From: Ischnura elegans
Lineage: Eukaryota > Arthropoda > Insecta > Odonata > Coenagrionidae
Direction: 5' to 3'
NCBI RefSeq assembly: GCF_921293095.1
Contig: NC_060259.1
Coordinates: 3,720,001-3,784,000, forward strand
DNA length: 64,000 bases
Shown here: positions 33,861 to 44,186 of the stretch, one piece after another
How the letters are laid out: each line of letters begins with the position of its first letter
Position numbering within the stretch: position 1 is the first letter of the stretch
The notes under the pieces: model-generated
What the model was told of the DNA's origin: nothing
Seen by the model: the letters and a program-made list of their open reading frames with translations, nothing else
Databases searched by the model: none
Position numbers and translations under genes: made by a program

Positions 33861-35926
33861 TAGTAGCGGATGATTCACACAGAAAAAAGATAAACTTGTG
33901 ATATCAAATTTTCAAACAAATAAATTTCATACATAACCGATAATTTCAGGCTTAATTTTAAGAAACCTCTCCATTATGGTAAAAAAAAAATTCCCTCAAA
34001 GCTTACCTCGGTATTAACAATTCCACCTGGTCTTCTGGCTTTGCTTCGTCGTCTTTTCCGTAATCCATTCTCCTCTTGTCCAGGCCAAGCTATTTACATC
34101 GTCGCCTGCTGGGTAGTATGCGCGAAAGAGCATGAAAAGAAAATTATAATTAATTAATTTGGCCCGTACGCACCTTTTTCTTACATATAATGACAAACTT
34201 TCGCATGAAAATTACGTATTTATCTTGTGTCAATAATAATGACGAAATGCACCTTGATTGACTGCATTTCAAGATGAAAGAAATATTACATTTTGCTTTA
34301 AAGGAACCGATATTACACGACCAATACTTCTTGTTCGTTAAATAATTAGAAGTAAAGGGCAAAACCGCTCGGAACCTCGAGGAATCTATTAGTGACAAGG
34401 CTACGCTGATAAGTCTACGGTCAAAGATGTTATGACTAAAGCATAGGATAACTAGGAATGCAAGAACTACAATACAGTAGGTTGTGGCAATAAACAGCGA
34501 TAAAACAACTTACACGTGAACGAAAACATTCCTTAAACAATTTTTTCTGCTCTTAATTAAGAGAAGAAAAAATTTAACTTCAGCCGCGAAGCACGGAATT
34601 ACTATACGACGCATAATCTATTAATTTATACGTACAAGATTGACATTACTATGTTTTACCATATAACTTCAATGGAGACCAGTCTCCTCGATACATAACT
34701 CAACAAAAAAGGAAAACAATAGCCAAACATAAACAAAATAATTACCTCTATTGGCGCAATGTGGTCAACACATTGCGCCAATAGTTGTATCCAAATATAC
34801 TCAAATAACATAATTAATGTAGTCTATGTAGGCGTACAATACAATAAAAGATAAATCATACCTTACCTTAATAATCCAGTGACAGGAAACTGCTGGAGCT
34901 GGCTTGCACGAATCGCAATAACGTGTGGGATTGAAGCACATTTCCAGCAAAACATAGCTTCGGGTTGAGCACACCATCCACACGCACCGGTTATCGAGGA
35001 TTAAAACACTATGTCAATTCTTCCAATAAGTATAATAATACAAACAAATATAAAATTAACTATACATCAGTAGCTAGTTAATAACGGATTTCCTTTTGTT
35101 TATTAGCGTAGATGCCGGAGTTCCTCCTACAGCACGTTCTCGTAGTCTCGAACGAAATGCCGAGGTTTACTGTCAACGAGATTATAACTGTATCACTCCC
35201 ACTCACTTCCCTAGCGACAGTGAGCCGCGGAATTGAGAATTTAATTTTTTGTCTAAACAGTTACATTAAAATATTGTTTAACAAATCAAACTTCGCTTTT
35301 ACTTTTGATCTGTGCAAGTACTATGTTTTGTATTTTTCATGTATTGTGAACCATTTTTCCATGTGTATATTTCGCGGATAGAAACTGAATTTTACATATG
35401 TAATACGTCTGTATTTCGCGTGCATTTACAAATTAACATAAATAGCCGCCATATTTACTACCCTTGCTCACATCGACCAGTATATGATTTATTTTTAAGC
35501 TTTCTGGGTATAAATTCGAAGGGATGAATGATCATTAAAATAGGGGTATCTGGCGTTTGCTGTGAACATATTATTTCTGGAAAAAATGTTTATGAACGTT
35601 TCGCAAGACGCCACGAAAATCTACCTCCCAAGTATTACAGGAAATATACATAATGTATATTTTGTGTATTTTTGACCACATTTACATATGTATTTCCCCT
35701 GTATTCATACATATGTAAAAGTGGTACGTGTTACACGATAAATACATTTGTATTTTTGTGTATTTTTGACCACATTTACACAAGTATCCAAATTTCAAAA
35801 TACACAAAAAATACAAATGTATTTATCGTGTAACAAGTGCCACTTTTACATATGTATGCATACAAAGGAAATACATTCAATAATACATATGTACTACAGA
35901 TGTAATACATAACAAAAATATATATG
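33861..35926. other. Interior of element A (shared with copy 2), possible minus-strand exons
   Basis: This stretch is repeated inversely in copy 2. A candidate start exon lies at 34068-34007 on the minus strand (MDYGKDDEAKPEDQVELLIP, donor GAG|GTAAGC). Another candidate exon ends at a GTAAGG donor near 34866; its copy-2 counterpart ends ATTAAG|GTAAGG near 63388. A perfect 16-bp inverted repeat, CTATTGGCGCAATGTG with a 5-nt loop, lies at 34748-34784. No domain is recognised, so any product is hypothetical. Confidence 0.35.
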
Positions 35927-35928
35927 TA

Positions 35929-38866
35929 CCGTAAAATGGGCTAACTTCGGCCGCTTTTTAAGGTTTTCTATGAATATGAAGGTGATAATTATAAGAAACC
36001 ACCACGATAAAATTAGAGATTATTCTCCCTAGCTTTATATAGAGAATCCCATGAATGGATAACTGTCATATTACTTATTGTTTACTATATTAAATTATTA
36101 ATCATGGGGAAATGGGGAATGAAATTTCACTATTGGACGAAGTTACACATACCAGGCTTTACTTCAGCCACTAAAAACGTGCAGGAATACCTGTAAATTG
36201 ATTTAACAATATTTTTCATTGGGAACTGAAAGAAACAAATGCCGCCATGGCTAATTTTATTGAAACATTAAGATTTTAAAAAAAATTGTTATACATCGGA
36301 AATAATATTTTTGTCGTAATATTAGCTGTGAAATTACTTATTTTCATAGCCAAAATTAGAAATTAAAGTACATATAAAAATTACAAATAGGAATGCAGTT
36401 ATACCGCAAATAATAAAAAAATGTCCAAACTGTCCTTTATGTTTTTGAAAATATATCTTCCACGCCTTATCGGAATCTGCATTTCGAGTTTTCTCACTAT
36501 TTGGTTTTTCTTAATGGAGCACATATCCTCGACATCTGGGAAAACGAAGAAAAGATTTTTCCCCGCCTTTTTTCGAAAGAACTTTACCACATAAGAGTCC
36601 GAGGCTTCTATAATCTCAGCTGCATAGAATCTTTGGTTTTTATACGCGTCATTTAAATATTGGACTAGAACAAAGTCCCCTACGCCATATGATTCCGCAA
36701 TCTCAGTGGAGATTTCAGCGTCTTTTTCAGCCAAACTAGAATCCTGAACTTCAATCGACTCATCTACTGTATTTGAGGTGCCAGCAGAAGCAGTTTCTTG
36801 GGTCTCCACGTCAGTTTGGATGACGTCTTCAACAGTCACACTCTTTCCAGGTTTTCCGCTGATTCGCTTCCCCTTTGATTTCCTTTTTTTATCCTCCCCC
36901 ATGCGGGCAGTTTTGAGAATTTCGGTGAAGGAGTCACTCCAACATTTCTCAAGACTTTCGTTCCTTTGAGAATCGGGAAGTTTTTTCAGCACAGCCTCTC
37001 TGTTTACAGGAGAGATCCCTGCTGATAGGAATCAAGATTTCAAGTTTTTTTCTATTTTTTCTCGACCAATGCTTTCAACTGCTGTCTTTAACATCAAAGG
37101 AAATTCCGTTTTAGGCAGCGTACCTCGGTTCTTCTTTTTCCACTCATCAAGAGCCTTTCTCCATGCAACTTTTATTGGTCGGAAGAGAGCAATGTCGAGA
37201 GGTTGGGTGAGGTGTGTCGAGTTTGGTGGCAGAAGGACAAAACCAATGTTATTGCTCTCACACAGCCTAATTACCTCCAGTGAAAGGTGACTGGAAAGAT
37301 TATCCCCGATTATGACCTTTCTTCCAGGCAATCTTCTAATGTAAGGAAGGCATAATGTTAAAAACCAATCTTCAAAAATTTCAAGGTCGAACCAACCACT
37401 ATCGTTCCTGTTGTAACGGGACCCATCAATGCCGCCCTCAGTCCAGCCTGGATATAAATGTTTTGCCTTGTACAGCACATACGGCGGGAGAAGATCTCCA
37501 GATGCTGTTCCTGCCATCATGACTGAAACCCCACTTTTGGAAGTGTCGGTTATTCTCTCCGGATGTTTCGTTCCTCTCTTCACAATAACTTTGACTCTCC
37601 CAGGGTCATCCACAAAATTAGTTTCGTCATAGTTGACGATGTTATGCGGGGAAACACCTTCAAGGGACTTCTCCAAACTGTCAAAGTATGAATTTATTTC
37701 AATTTTTCCAACTGAAGCTCTGGCACGTTTAATATTCTCTGAAAAGCGGAATGCAAGATTTTCATGCCTCTTCAAAAATCCTCTTACCCAGTCTTCTCCA
37801 GGCAAATTTTCATTGAAGACAGCCACGGTTGTGCCTTTTCTATCTAAGTAGTTTTTGACAACCATTCTCGTGTCCTTTGGTGTCAAAGGAAATCCCCATA
37901 AAGCACATTGTGTTAGTCCATGTGCAAGAGCATTTTCTTCCTAATTGAATAAAATTTGAAGTTACTCTCGGCCCAGACATTATGTGCACTCGAGTTTGGA
38001 TACGAATAGCGAAATGGCATTAGGACGCACAGAAAAAGTGATGACACCATAATTTTTCACGCCCCGTTTTCAGAGTGTGAAATTAAAATGCATTTAAGTG
38101 CCAATGCTTTATTAAAGTTAGAAGAAGAGACAATTGGTGATCAGCAGTATCTGGTTTACCAGTGAGTAGCCGATTCTTGCCATTTGTCATTTCATTCGCA
38201 GCAATAAATTGCATGAGTTTATACTTTGCATAGAGGAATAGGTGACGGGCCGCTGGCGGCCCGGAGTGGGCGAACGCGGCAACACTGCTCCGCTCGACGT
38301 AAAATTAAATCAGAAAAATTATGGTCCCATCGCTTAGGAGTGTCACAACATCTACATATATCAGGAAATTAATGTTGATATGACAATAATGATACAAAAA
38401 TTAACCAACCTCTAAACAAAGAACGCAAGGGCGCCCGATTTTCCCCACGTGAATCTCCTTCATTCTGTCCTGAAGTGTTGTTCTAGGAACAGCATACTTT
38501 TCGGAGGCCTGGCGGATTGAAATTTTGCCTTTCCGAATCTCTTCCAGAGCATTTTTTAGGTAAATGGGGCTATAATTGCAATAGGCGCGACCGCCGACTT
38601 TCTTCTTGGGTGCTCTCGGCATGGCCGAAGTTACCCTGAAAATTCATGCCCATGAACATGAATCCTACTCTACCAAACACTAATTGGAATTTAAATGTAT
38701 TTTATTGTAAAATATGTTAAGAGATACTTACCCAATGTCACGGTTAAAGCGAGACTAACTTTCAAAATATAGATATAGCTCCTGACTAGGTGGTAGCATT
38801 AAAATTCAGGTTAGGCAACCTGATGGCCGGAATTACCCCGGTTGGCCGAAGTTGCCCATTTTACGG
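35929..38866 (-). mobile_element. Pogo/Tigger-type transposon, 2.9 kb, TA target duplication
   Basis: The left end CCGTAAAATGGGCTAACTTC and the right-end reverse complement CCGTAAAATGGGCAACTTCG form the terminal inverted repeats. TA is present on both sides (35927-35928 and 38867-38868). The inverted second copy of the host sequence has the uninterrupted site CATATG-TA-TGTGACCC (TA at 61191-61192). This proves the boundaries and the 2-bp duplication. The transposase gene is inside on the minus strand. Confidence 0.93.
36399..38622 (-). pseudogene. Pogo/Tigger-like DDE transposase with one in-frame stop
   Basis: Exon 1 (38622-38410) encodes an N-terminal helix-turn-helix of the pipsqueak/CENP-B kind (SIRQASEKYAVPRTTLQ at residues 35-51). 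The donor is GAG|GTTGGT; exon 2 starts at 37940 after ATTCAATTAG, in frame (EENALAHG...). The DDE_1 core follows with NYDETNF (Asp ~176), IIGDNLSSH (Asp ~284) and THLTQPLDIALF (Asp ~320), a DDD triad. A TGA at 37034-37032 interrupts the frame just after EKIEKNLKS, and the same frame resumes with FLSAGISPVNREAVL to a stop at 36399. The total is about 584 codons. The tail domain (GDFVLVQYLNDAY...) is common in insect members. It cuts and pastes its own element at TA sites. The single lesion suggests recent activity. Confidence 0.88.
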
Positions 38867-39499
38867 TATGTGACCCATGAAAATACTATATATATACATA
38901 TGTATATCCAAATGTGTGTTGTTGGGGATATCGATTCATACAATGGATATGATTGAAATCTAAATGCTACCATGCTGCTCGAGTAACAACATCAATAACG
39001 GTTAGAAACGGTTGCAATCACGAATGTTTTGAAAGTTGTCTTTATTATTCCTCGTGCTGTATGAGTGAAAGCGGTTGAAAATGAAGTATCTTTTACCAAC
39101 GGAGTAACGCAGTAGTCTCTGCACTGTCTGACGCCCTGAAATTTACGCAGACGAGTACCTATGTAAACATTTGGATCTGTATTTGAAGCATGGAAGAAGT
39201 TGTTTGAAATAAGTATCATTAATTTCTCTTATTATCTCCATACTGACTAGCATTTACTAATGCAATTTTGCTGGAATAACGTATTATATAACAGTATTTC
39301 TTTCCATGCTCGTTATTAATGTATGAATTTTGCAATATCAAATTATATTTTTGCGGAATAACTTGAGTGGAACTCGTTGGTGTTGTTATATCCTAAGGGT
39401 CCGGCATTTCCATCGTCCTTTGTCGTCTATGATGTTATTGCAGTGCTAAATCCCTGATAAAAATAAACTCCTCCATTAAGGAGAGGTTTACCCTCCATT

Positions 39500-39815
39500 G
39501 AGGGTACAGGAAGGATAGGTGTACCCTTCCTGTACCCTTCAGCAAGGGTACACGAAGGGTATTTTAGAACATTGGTGGGTACGCCCTCTCCTTCCTGGAG
39601 GGTACGGGAAGGGTTTGGCCAGCCTCGATGAAGGGTACAGGAAGGATAAGTGTACCCTTCCTGTACCCTTCAGCAAGGGTACAGGAAGGATAGGTGTACC
39701 CTTCAGCAAGGGTACACGAAGGGTATTTTAGAACATTGGTGGGTACGCCCTCTCCTTCCTGGAGGGTAGGGGAAGGGTTTGGCCAGCCTCAATGAAGGTT
39801 ACAGGAAGGGTAGGA
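39500..39815. repeat. Left subterminal GGGTAC minisatellite of D
   Basis: A unit of about 130-160 bp containing GGGTACAGGAAGGATA, AGCAAGGGTACACGAAGGGT, ATTTTAGAACATTGG and GGCCAGCCTC is present twice. The apparent open frame here is repeat translation. Confidence 0.85.
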
Positions 39816-40269
39816 TAAAATAAAAACTAAAAATCCATAAATTAACATAAAAATTTAAAAAATCGCTAATAAACTAAATTAAACGAATGGGGATGAGTTG
39901 CAACAGTGATTTCTAAAGTTATAGGGCATAAAAAAAATTAGCCTTCACGTGGTCTTGAACCCAGGACTTTTACTGGATCACGTACTAGAGATTTAACAAT
40001 CTCGGCCATCGAGGTACAAGTCAGGAGTAATTTCTCACTTATACTACAAAATCTTAAGATGAGAATCGCACCCGGGCCTATGTGGATGAAAGCTGTGACT
40101 TTTTTCTACCACACCTATTTCGTTTCAGAAAATAAGATCGGCATTCTAATACTGAACATCACTCTAGCGATGTCTCATTGTCAGCCACACAAATAGGTTA
40201 CATCCTAAAACGTGAATGGAAGAACTTCTAAATGAGCTTTTTTCACACAATTACAGAAACTATTGTGTA

Positions 40270-40542
40270 CAGTGGCGTAGTCAGGAATTTCGTTTGGGGG
40301 GGGGGGGGGGGTCCAAAACCAGGTGGGAAAAGTTTTGAAAAACAGGATAGTAAGTATTGGAATTCAACTTATTCAAACACTTTTCATAATCGAAAAAACT
40401 TCAATAGTCAAAGAAATATTTTTTAAATTCATTATTTTTCAATATTTTGATTTCTATTATGAAGGAAAAGTGATTGTGTTTTTATACTTCGGGGGGGCGG
40501 AGGGTCCGAACCCTCCGGACCCCACCCCTGGATACGCCACTG
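40270..40542. mobile_element. hAT-like miniature element, CAGTGGCGTA ends
   Basis: The left end is CAGTGGCGTAGTCAGG and the right end is TACGCCACTG, so the inverted repeat begins CAGTGGCGTA, a terminus widespread in arthropod hAT miniatures. A long G-run follows the left end and GGACCCCACCCCTGG precedes the right. The 8-bp flanks ATTGTGTA and AATATGTA match at six positions, an aged target duplication. It is nested in D. Confidence 0.75.
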
Positions 40543-40719
40543 AATATGTATATTATTGTTTTCCTTAAGGAAATTTTAAAGATTAGTTGTGTAGCCCGTC
40601 TATCTTTGCCTTCAAAGGAACTTACGTTCTTGTACGGAACTCAATACTCTTTAGCAGGTGAAAGTAGCTAAGGAGACTCTTTCAGGATATGTTTTCTTCA
40701 GTTATAAATGCTAAGTCCC

Positions 40720-41075
40720 AAGGAAGGGTAAACGAAGGATTTTTCTCTCCTTCCCTTACCCTTAATGGTGGGTAGAGGAAGGGTACACGGATGGTAAGGG
40801 AAGGAGTTCCAAGGAAGGGTACACGAAGGATTTTTCTCTCCTTCCCTTACCCTTAATGGTGGGTAGAGGAAGGGTACACGGATGGTAAGGGAAGGAGTTC
40901 CAAGGAAGGGTACACGAAGGATTTTTCTCTCCTTCCCTTACCCTTAATGGTGGGTAGAGGAAGGGTACACGGATGGTAAGGGAAGGAGTTCCAAGGAAGG
41001 GTACACGAAGGATTTTTCTCTCCTTCCCTTACCCTTAATGGTGGGTAGGGCGTGGGTTGTGCAAGGGTAACTACC
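40720..41075. repeat. 91-bp tandem array on the right side of D
   Basis: Units start at 40720, 40811, 40902 and 40993 (AAGGAAGGGTACACGAAGGA), exactly 91 bp apart and nearly identical. The homogeneity suggests recent expansion. Confidence 0.92.
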
Positions 41076-41559
41076 CACCATGAAGGATGCCACCCTTCCT
41101 GTACCCTTCCTGTACCCACCATGGTGGAGTTTATTTTTGTCAGGGATTTACTCATCTAACGTCAAGATAAGTACCGTATAAGTCATATTTTAATTGTTGT
41201 CACCTAGGTTTGTTTTGAATGTGAAATAAGTAGTATATCACCAAGTGTTGTGAGGATATGACGAAAATCATCATTTCGACATGAGTATTTATATTGTTAC
41301 CTATACCTCGACATTGGAGGTGAGTTTCATTCTTTTCTCGTCATCACGTTTAACAGCTATACCATACTTCTTTGCAGATATGCTGAAAACAGGGGAACTG
41401 TGGGCCCTAAATGGAGCTTACTGTGGGAAAGGCCTTGGGCGAATGAACGGGCAGATGTCTAAAATTATTTCTAAATTACGGTGTAGATGTGCCTAAATAA
41501 AAATAATTTTTTAGAGACTTATGATTTTTTGTGTGTAAAAATGAGTGGAAACCGCTTAG

Positions 41560-41823
41560 AGTTAGCAATAAAGGTAGTAATAAGAGAGCATCGAGTATTA
41601 GTCGCCGTTAGTTCGTTGCATGGCCTCTACGCGGCGCCCTACTCGCCGTTAGAGAAATGATTTCTCTTGTATTTAGGAAATTTTTCTCTTGGATTTCTCT
41701 AGTTTTTCTTTAACTTTTCTCCAAGATATACGTATATAATTTCTCTTAACGCATATGATTTCTCCGTTTTATACGAAAATTATACGTATATTTTGGTTCT
41801 ATTTAAAACGTTGTGCCGGTTGG
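41560..41823. repeat. Possible right terminus of another CCC-type element
   Basis: Read on the minus strand from 41823: CCCAACCGGCACAACG, followed by TATACGTATA and AACGGAGAAATC words and several ATTTCTCTTG repeats. The start resembles CCCCAGCCGGCACAGC at 23922. No left partner is found before 41560. It abuts an inverted Gypsy fragment. Confidence 0.35.
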
Positions 41824-41830
41824 GCCTGGA

Positions 41831-43867
41831 CAAAATAATCCTTTAGATAGGGAGGCTGCTTGGTAATCAGCCTCGGACGGTTATCTTGTCCAGGAGTATC
41901 GTCTACTGCCATCTGGTCTTGTGTCCTCATCAGTCTCCGTCTCAGGGCTTGGAGCAGTTGATGGACTACCGTTTACCACTTGAGACAGGTCTTCCCTCCT
42001 CCCCAACACTGGAATTGATGGGGGGAAGAAAGACCTGTCTCAAGTCTTACAAATATTCCCTTGGGGATTTAGTCTATTTTAGAGAGTACTATGGGGGTAA
42101 GAGGGTTTGGCAACGTGGGAATTGAGGGACCTAGAATTTTTAAGGTAAAAAATGAAGAGGGGAAAATTGAGAGGCGTCATGTTGACCAACTCCAGACGAG
42201 AATCTCTCCTAATGACAATTCTCAGTTCATTTCACAGGCATGGTCTCCGAGCAGAGATATTGAGGAGAGAAGTTTGTGTGATTAGAGAGATGAGCTACCT
42301 CCCTTAATATTGTAATGGTTCAAGCCCCATTACAGTGCATTTCCACTCGGCGCATTTTCTTCCCTACCAGTTTACCCGCTCGTTCCACGACCTTTCCCAA
42401 AACCCCACCCCCCAAACCATGGCCCGTGGAGGAAGGCGTGGATGAGTAAGAGGGGATGAATGTGTTTTCGCCGATTTTTGTATGGTTGTGTGTGAGTGTG
42501 TGTGTGTGGGAGGAGGGGAGCTCGGGTTTTCCCTGAGTGTGTGGCGTATTACTCCTCCCTCCCTTCATTGTGCATTACCCCCACCCCTAGTTGAGGTATG
42601 ATAAAAGGTGGTGCGCGTAAGAGAACCAGGAGAATTCCTAAGTGACTGTCGGGCGGAGCCTATGCACAAAATTAGTGCGACGCACGGCAGGAGGAGACAA
42701 GGGGCCCAAGTATTTTCAGAAAGTTTGATCTGGAAGAAGAATCCCCCCCCCCTGTCCGAAGGAGCAAAGGACCAGCTGAAGAGGACGCATTATCTCCGTT
42801 CCGGATGCAGCTTCCTCCAACAAGGGAGAAAGGAGTGCAGTAAATGGAACGAGAGAGTGTTGGATCCAACCTGGTCGAGACTCGGACTACGACAAAGTAA
42901 GATTGCAGCTATTCCCCCCCCCCCCCCCCCCAAAGCCCCCTTGTGTCTCCTGCCAAGCCAAGTTAAGACAAACAGTCACGGAACGCACCCGTTACATTGG
43001 TGAAAGTGAAATCAGTCACCAAGTACAATTAACGTTCGCACCCCAAATTTACATTCGACGGGATGGACTATCATTTACCTCCCCAGTCAAGAAATCATTG
43101 AATTTGTATCCTATTTACGTGTTCACCACCGAACTTTACTTTGTTATCATCATTTTCTATATTGATTTTCATCTAGAAACCAAGTTATATTGTTGTTTTT
43201 TATTTTAATTTATCATCGATGTTTCATAAGTGGCTTTCACCAATTCATATTTCATTAGCGTATAAGAGGGTTCCTTTTGTTTTTTTGTCATATGCAACAT
43301 TATTTGTGTGAATTATATTTTGTTTAATTGAAAGTGTTTGAGAGAGTGTTTTTGTTCTGATTCCTCCACGGGTCACCCCATTAAAAATATCCTTCGTCCT
43401 TCCTTTCGCCCCGTCTGATTTCCTTCCCGTAAATGCGTGTTGGACGAGTGCATCAGCGCCCGAACGTCACCCATCAGTTTGAATCGGGAACCCCCCACCC
43501 GCAATCATCTTCACAGAAGGGGAATATTTTTTTATTTTATGTGAATTACGAGAAGTGAGTGGCATAGTTTTGTCCCGTAGGTCCCATGCGGGAGGGATCT
43601 TCGCGGATTTGTATATTTCTTTTTATTTTTGTGCGACGTCTCCCCCCGATTCTATTGTGGTATCCGGGCGAGTCGGGGGTGAGATGCCACAATATTAGAT
43701 GAGGTTCCCGAGCCCACAGTGGTAAACGGTAGTCCATCAACTGCTCCAAGCCCTGAGACGGAGACTGATGAGGACACAAGACCAGATGGCAGTAGACAAT
43801 ACTCCTGGACAAGATAACCGTCCGAGGTGGATTACCAAGCAGCCTCCCTATCTAAAGGATAATTTTG
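41831..43867. repeat. Inverted repeat of Gypsy pol-end sequence, 150-bp arms
   Basis: 41831-41980 is the reverse complement of 43718-43867 with few changes. A smaller inverted repeat (CTTGAGACAGGTCTT / AAGACCTGTCTCAAG) at about 41979-42043 adjoins the left arm. The pattern suggests an inverted duplication or a second fragment in opposite orientation. Confidence 0.85.
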
Positions 43868-43883
43868 TTAGTTGAAAATTTAT
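42040..43883 (+). pseudogene. Gypsy-type LTR retrotransposon pol C-terminus (integrase end), interrupted
   Basis: The + strand frame reads KYSLGDLVYFREYYGGKRVW, then after a frameshift near 42110 IEGPRIFKVKNEEGKIERRH-VDQL. This is the GPY/F module and RRHVDQL signature at the end of Gypsy integrases. It continues to ELPPLI at 42310, is broken by the insertion 42311-43691, and resumes as LDEVPEPTVVNGSPSTAPSP, ending RPRWITKQPPYLKDNFVS and a stop. There are additional in-frame stops. Upstream pol, RT and gag are absent. The coordinates include the interrupting element. It is non-functional. Confidence 0.8.
42311..43691. mobile_element. Putative solo LTR inserted in Gypsy pol
   Basis: The insert starts TGTAATGGTTC and ends GATGCCACA, the TGT...ACA form of retroviral-type LTRs. 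ATAT lies immediately outside both ends (42307-42310 and 43692-43695), a 4-bp duplication. Removing it restores the pol reading ELPPLI-LDEVPEP in frame. A TATA-like ATAAAAGG is at 42601, and C-runs occur at 42746 and 42914. The LTR would be long (1381 bp), and its internal region is absent. The boundary could shift by a base or two because AATATT is present on both sides. Confidence 0.55.
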
Positions 43884-43893
43884 GTTCATGATT

Positions 43894-44186
43894 AAAAGGG
43901 GGAGGATGTTATGTATTTGAGTTCTGTTCTATTTGTATTGCCGCCTATGTTATGTATTTGAGTTCTGTTCTATTTGTATTGCCGCCTTGGTGATGCGCTG
44001 TCCGCCATATTCGGAAATATTGGTATTGCTTTGTTTTTTGGTAACGCATGGGATAGCTTGGGGAATGACTACCTCTCTCTGGCTGGATTCGGTATGAAAT
44101 GGACGTGCTCATTGAGAGTGGCCATGGTGTGATATTAAACGGCTGATTAAGATGTAGACCCTTTTATTCCACTTTCGGATCCAACA
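43894..44186 (+). mobile_element. Polypurine tract and start of Gypsy 3' LTR
   Basis: AAAAGGGGGAGGA at 43894-43906 is a classical polypurine tract just downstream of the pol stop. TGTTATGTATTTGAG follows at 43907 as the LTR start. A 41-bp segment beginning TGTTATG is tandemly repeated (43907 and 43948). The LTR end is uncertain; CCAACA near 44186 is one possibility. Confidence 0.65.

Larger units (their letters stand above)
24409..38927. mobile_element. Outer element A, copy 1, carrying nested elements
   Basis: The right end (38927 inward) reads CCCCAACAACACACATTTGG on the minus strand and is confirmed by copy 2 starting at 61132. The proposed left end at 24409 reads CCCAGATAACACGGCATTTG: similar but not identical, with AT outside both (24407-24408, 38928-38929). 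Both ends contain repeated TACATATGTA words. Between them lie B (25258-30715), C (31039-33860) and the pogo element (35929-38866); removing these leaves about 3.3 kb of A. The copies align inversely from 34240-38927 against 64000-61132. The region 24409-34240 cannot be tested here, so the left boundary is inference. No transposase is visible in A. Confidence 0.5.
39452..41145. mobile_element. Element D: CCCTGA-ended element with minisatellite interior
   Basis: The left end CCCTGATAAAAATAAACTCC and the right-end reverse complement CCCTGACAAAAATAAACTCC differ at one position. AT lies outside each end (39450-39451 and 41146-41147). The subterminal word GGGTACAGGAAGGGTA/AAGGGTAC fills both sides in many copies. 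There is no protein of its own. A hAT-like miniature element is nested within (40270-40542). The layout matches B and C. Confidence 0.8.

Noticed and set aside
33875-33900. TCACACAGAAAAAAGATAAAC as the right end of the element starting at 23207
   Set aside because: It is in the same orientation rather than inverted, lacks the CCC start, and no AGATATCT words accompany it.
37032-37034. TGA as a selenocysteine or programmed readthrough codon
   Set aside because: No SECIS-like structure was noticed and the element is a decaying transposon; a nonsense mutation is simpler.
36778-37851. Several + strand frames across the pogo element
   Set aside because: They are antisense shadows of the transposase coding sequence.
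42608-43003. Proline-rich 131-codon protein
   Set aside because: It depends on C-runs inside the putative LTR and has no recognisable domain.
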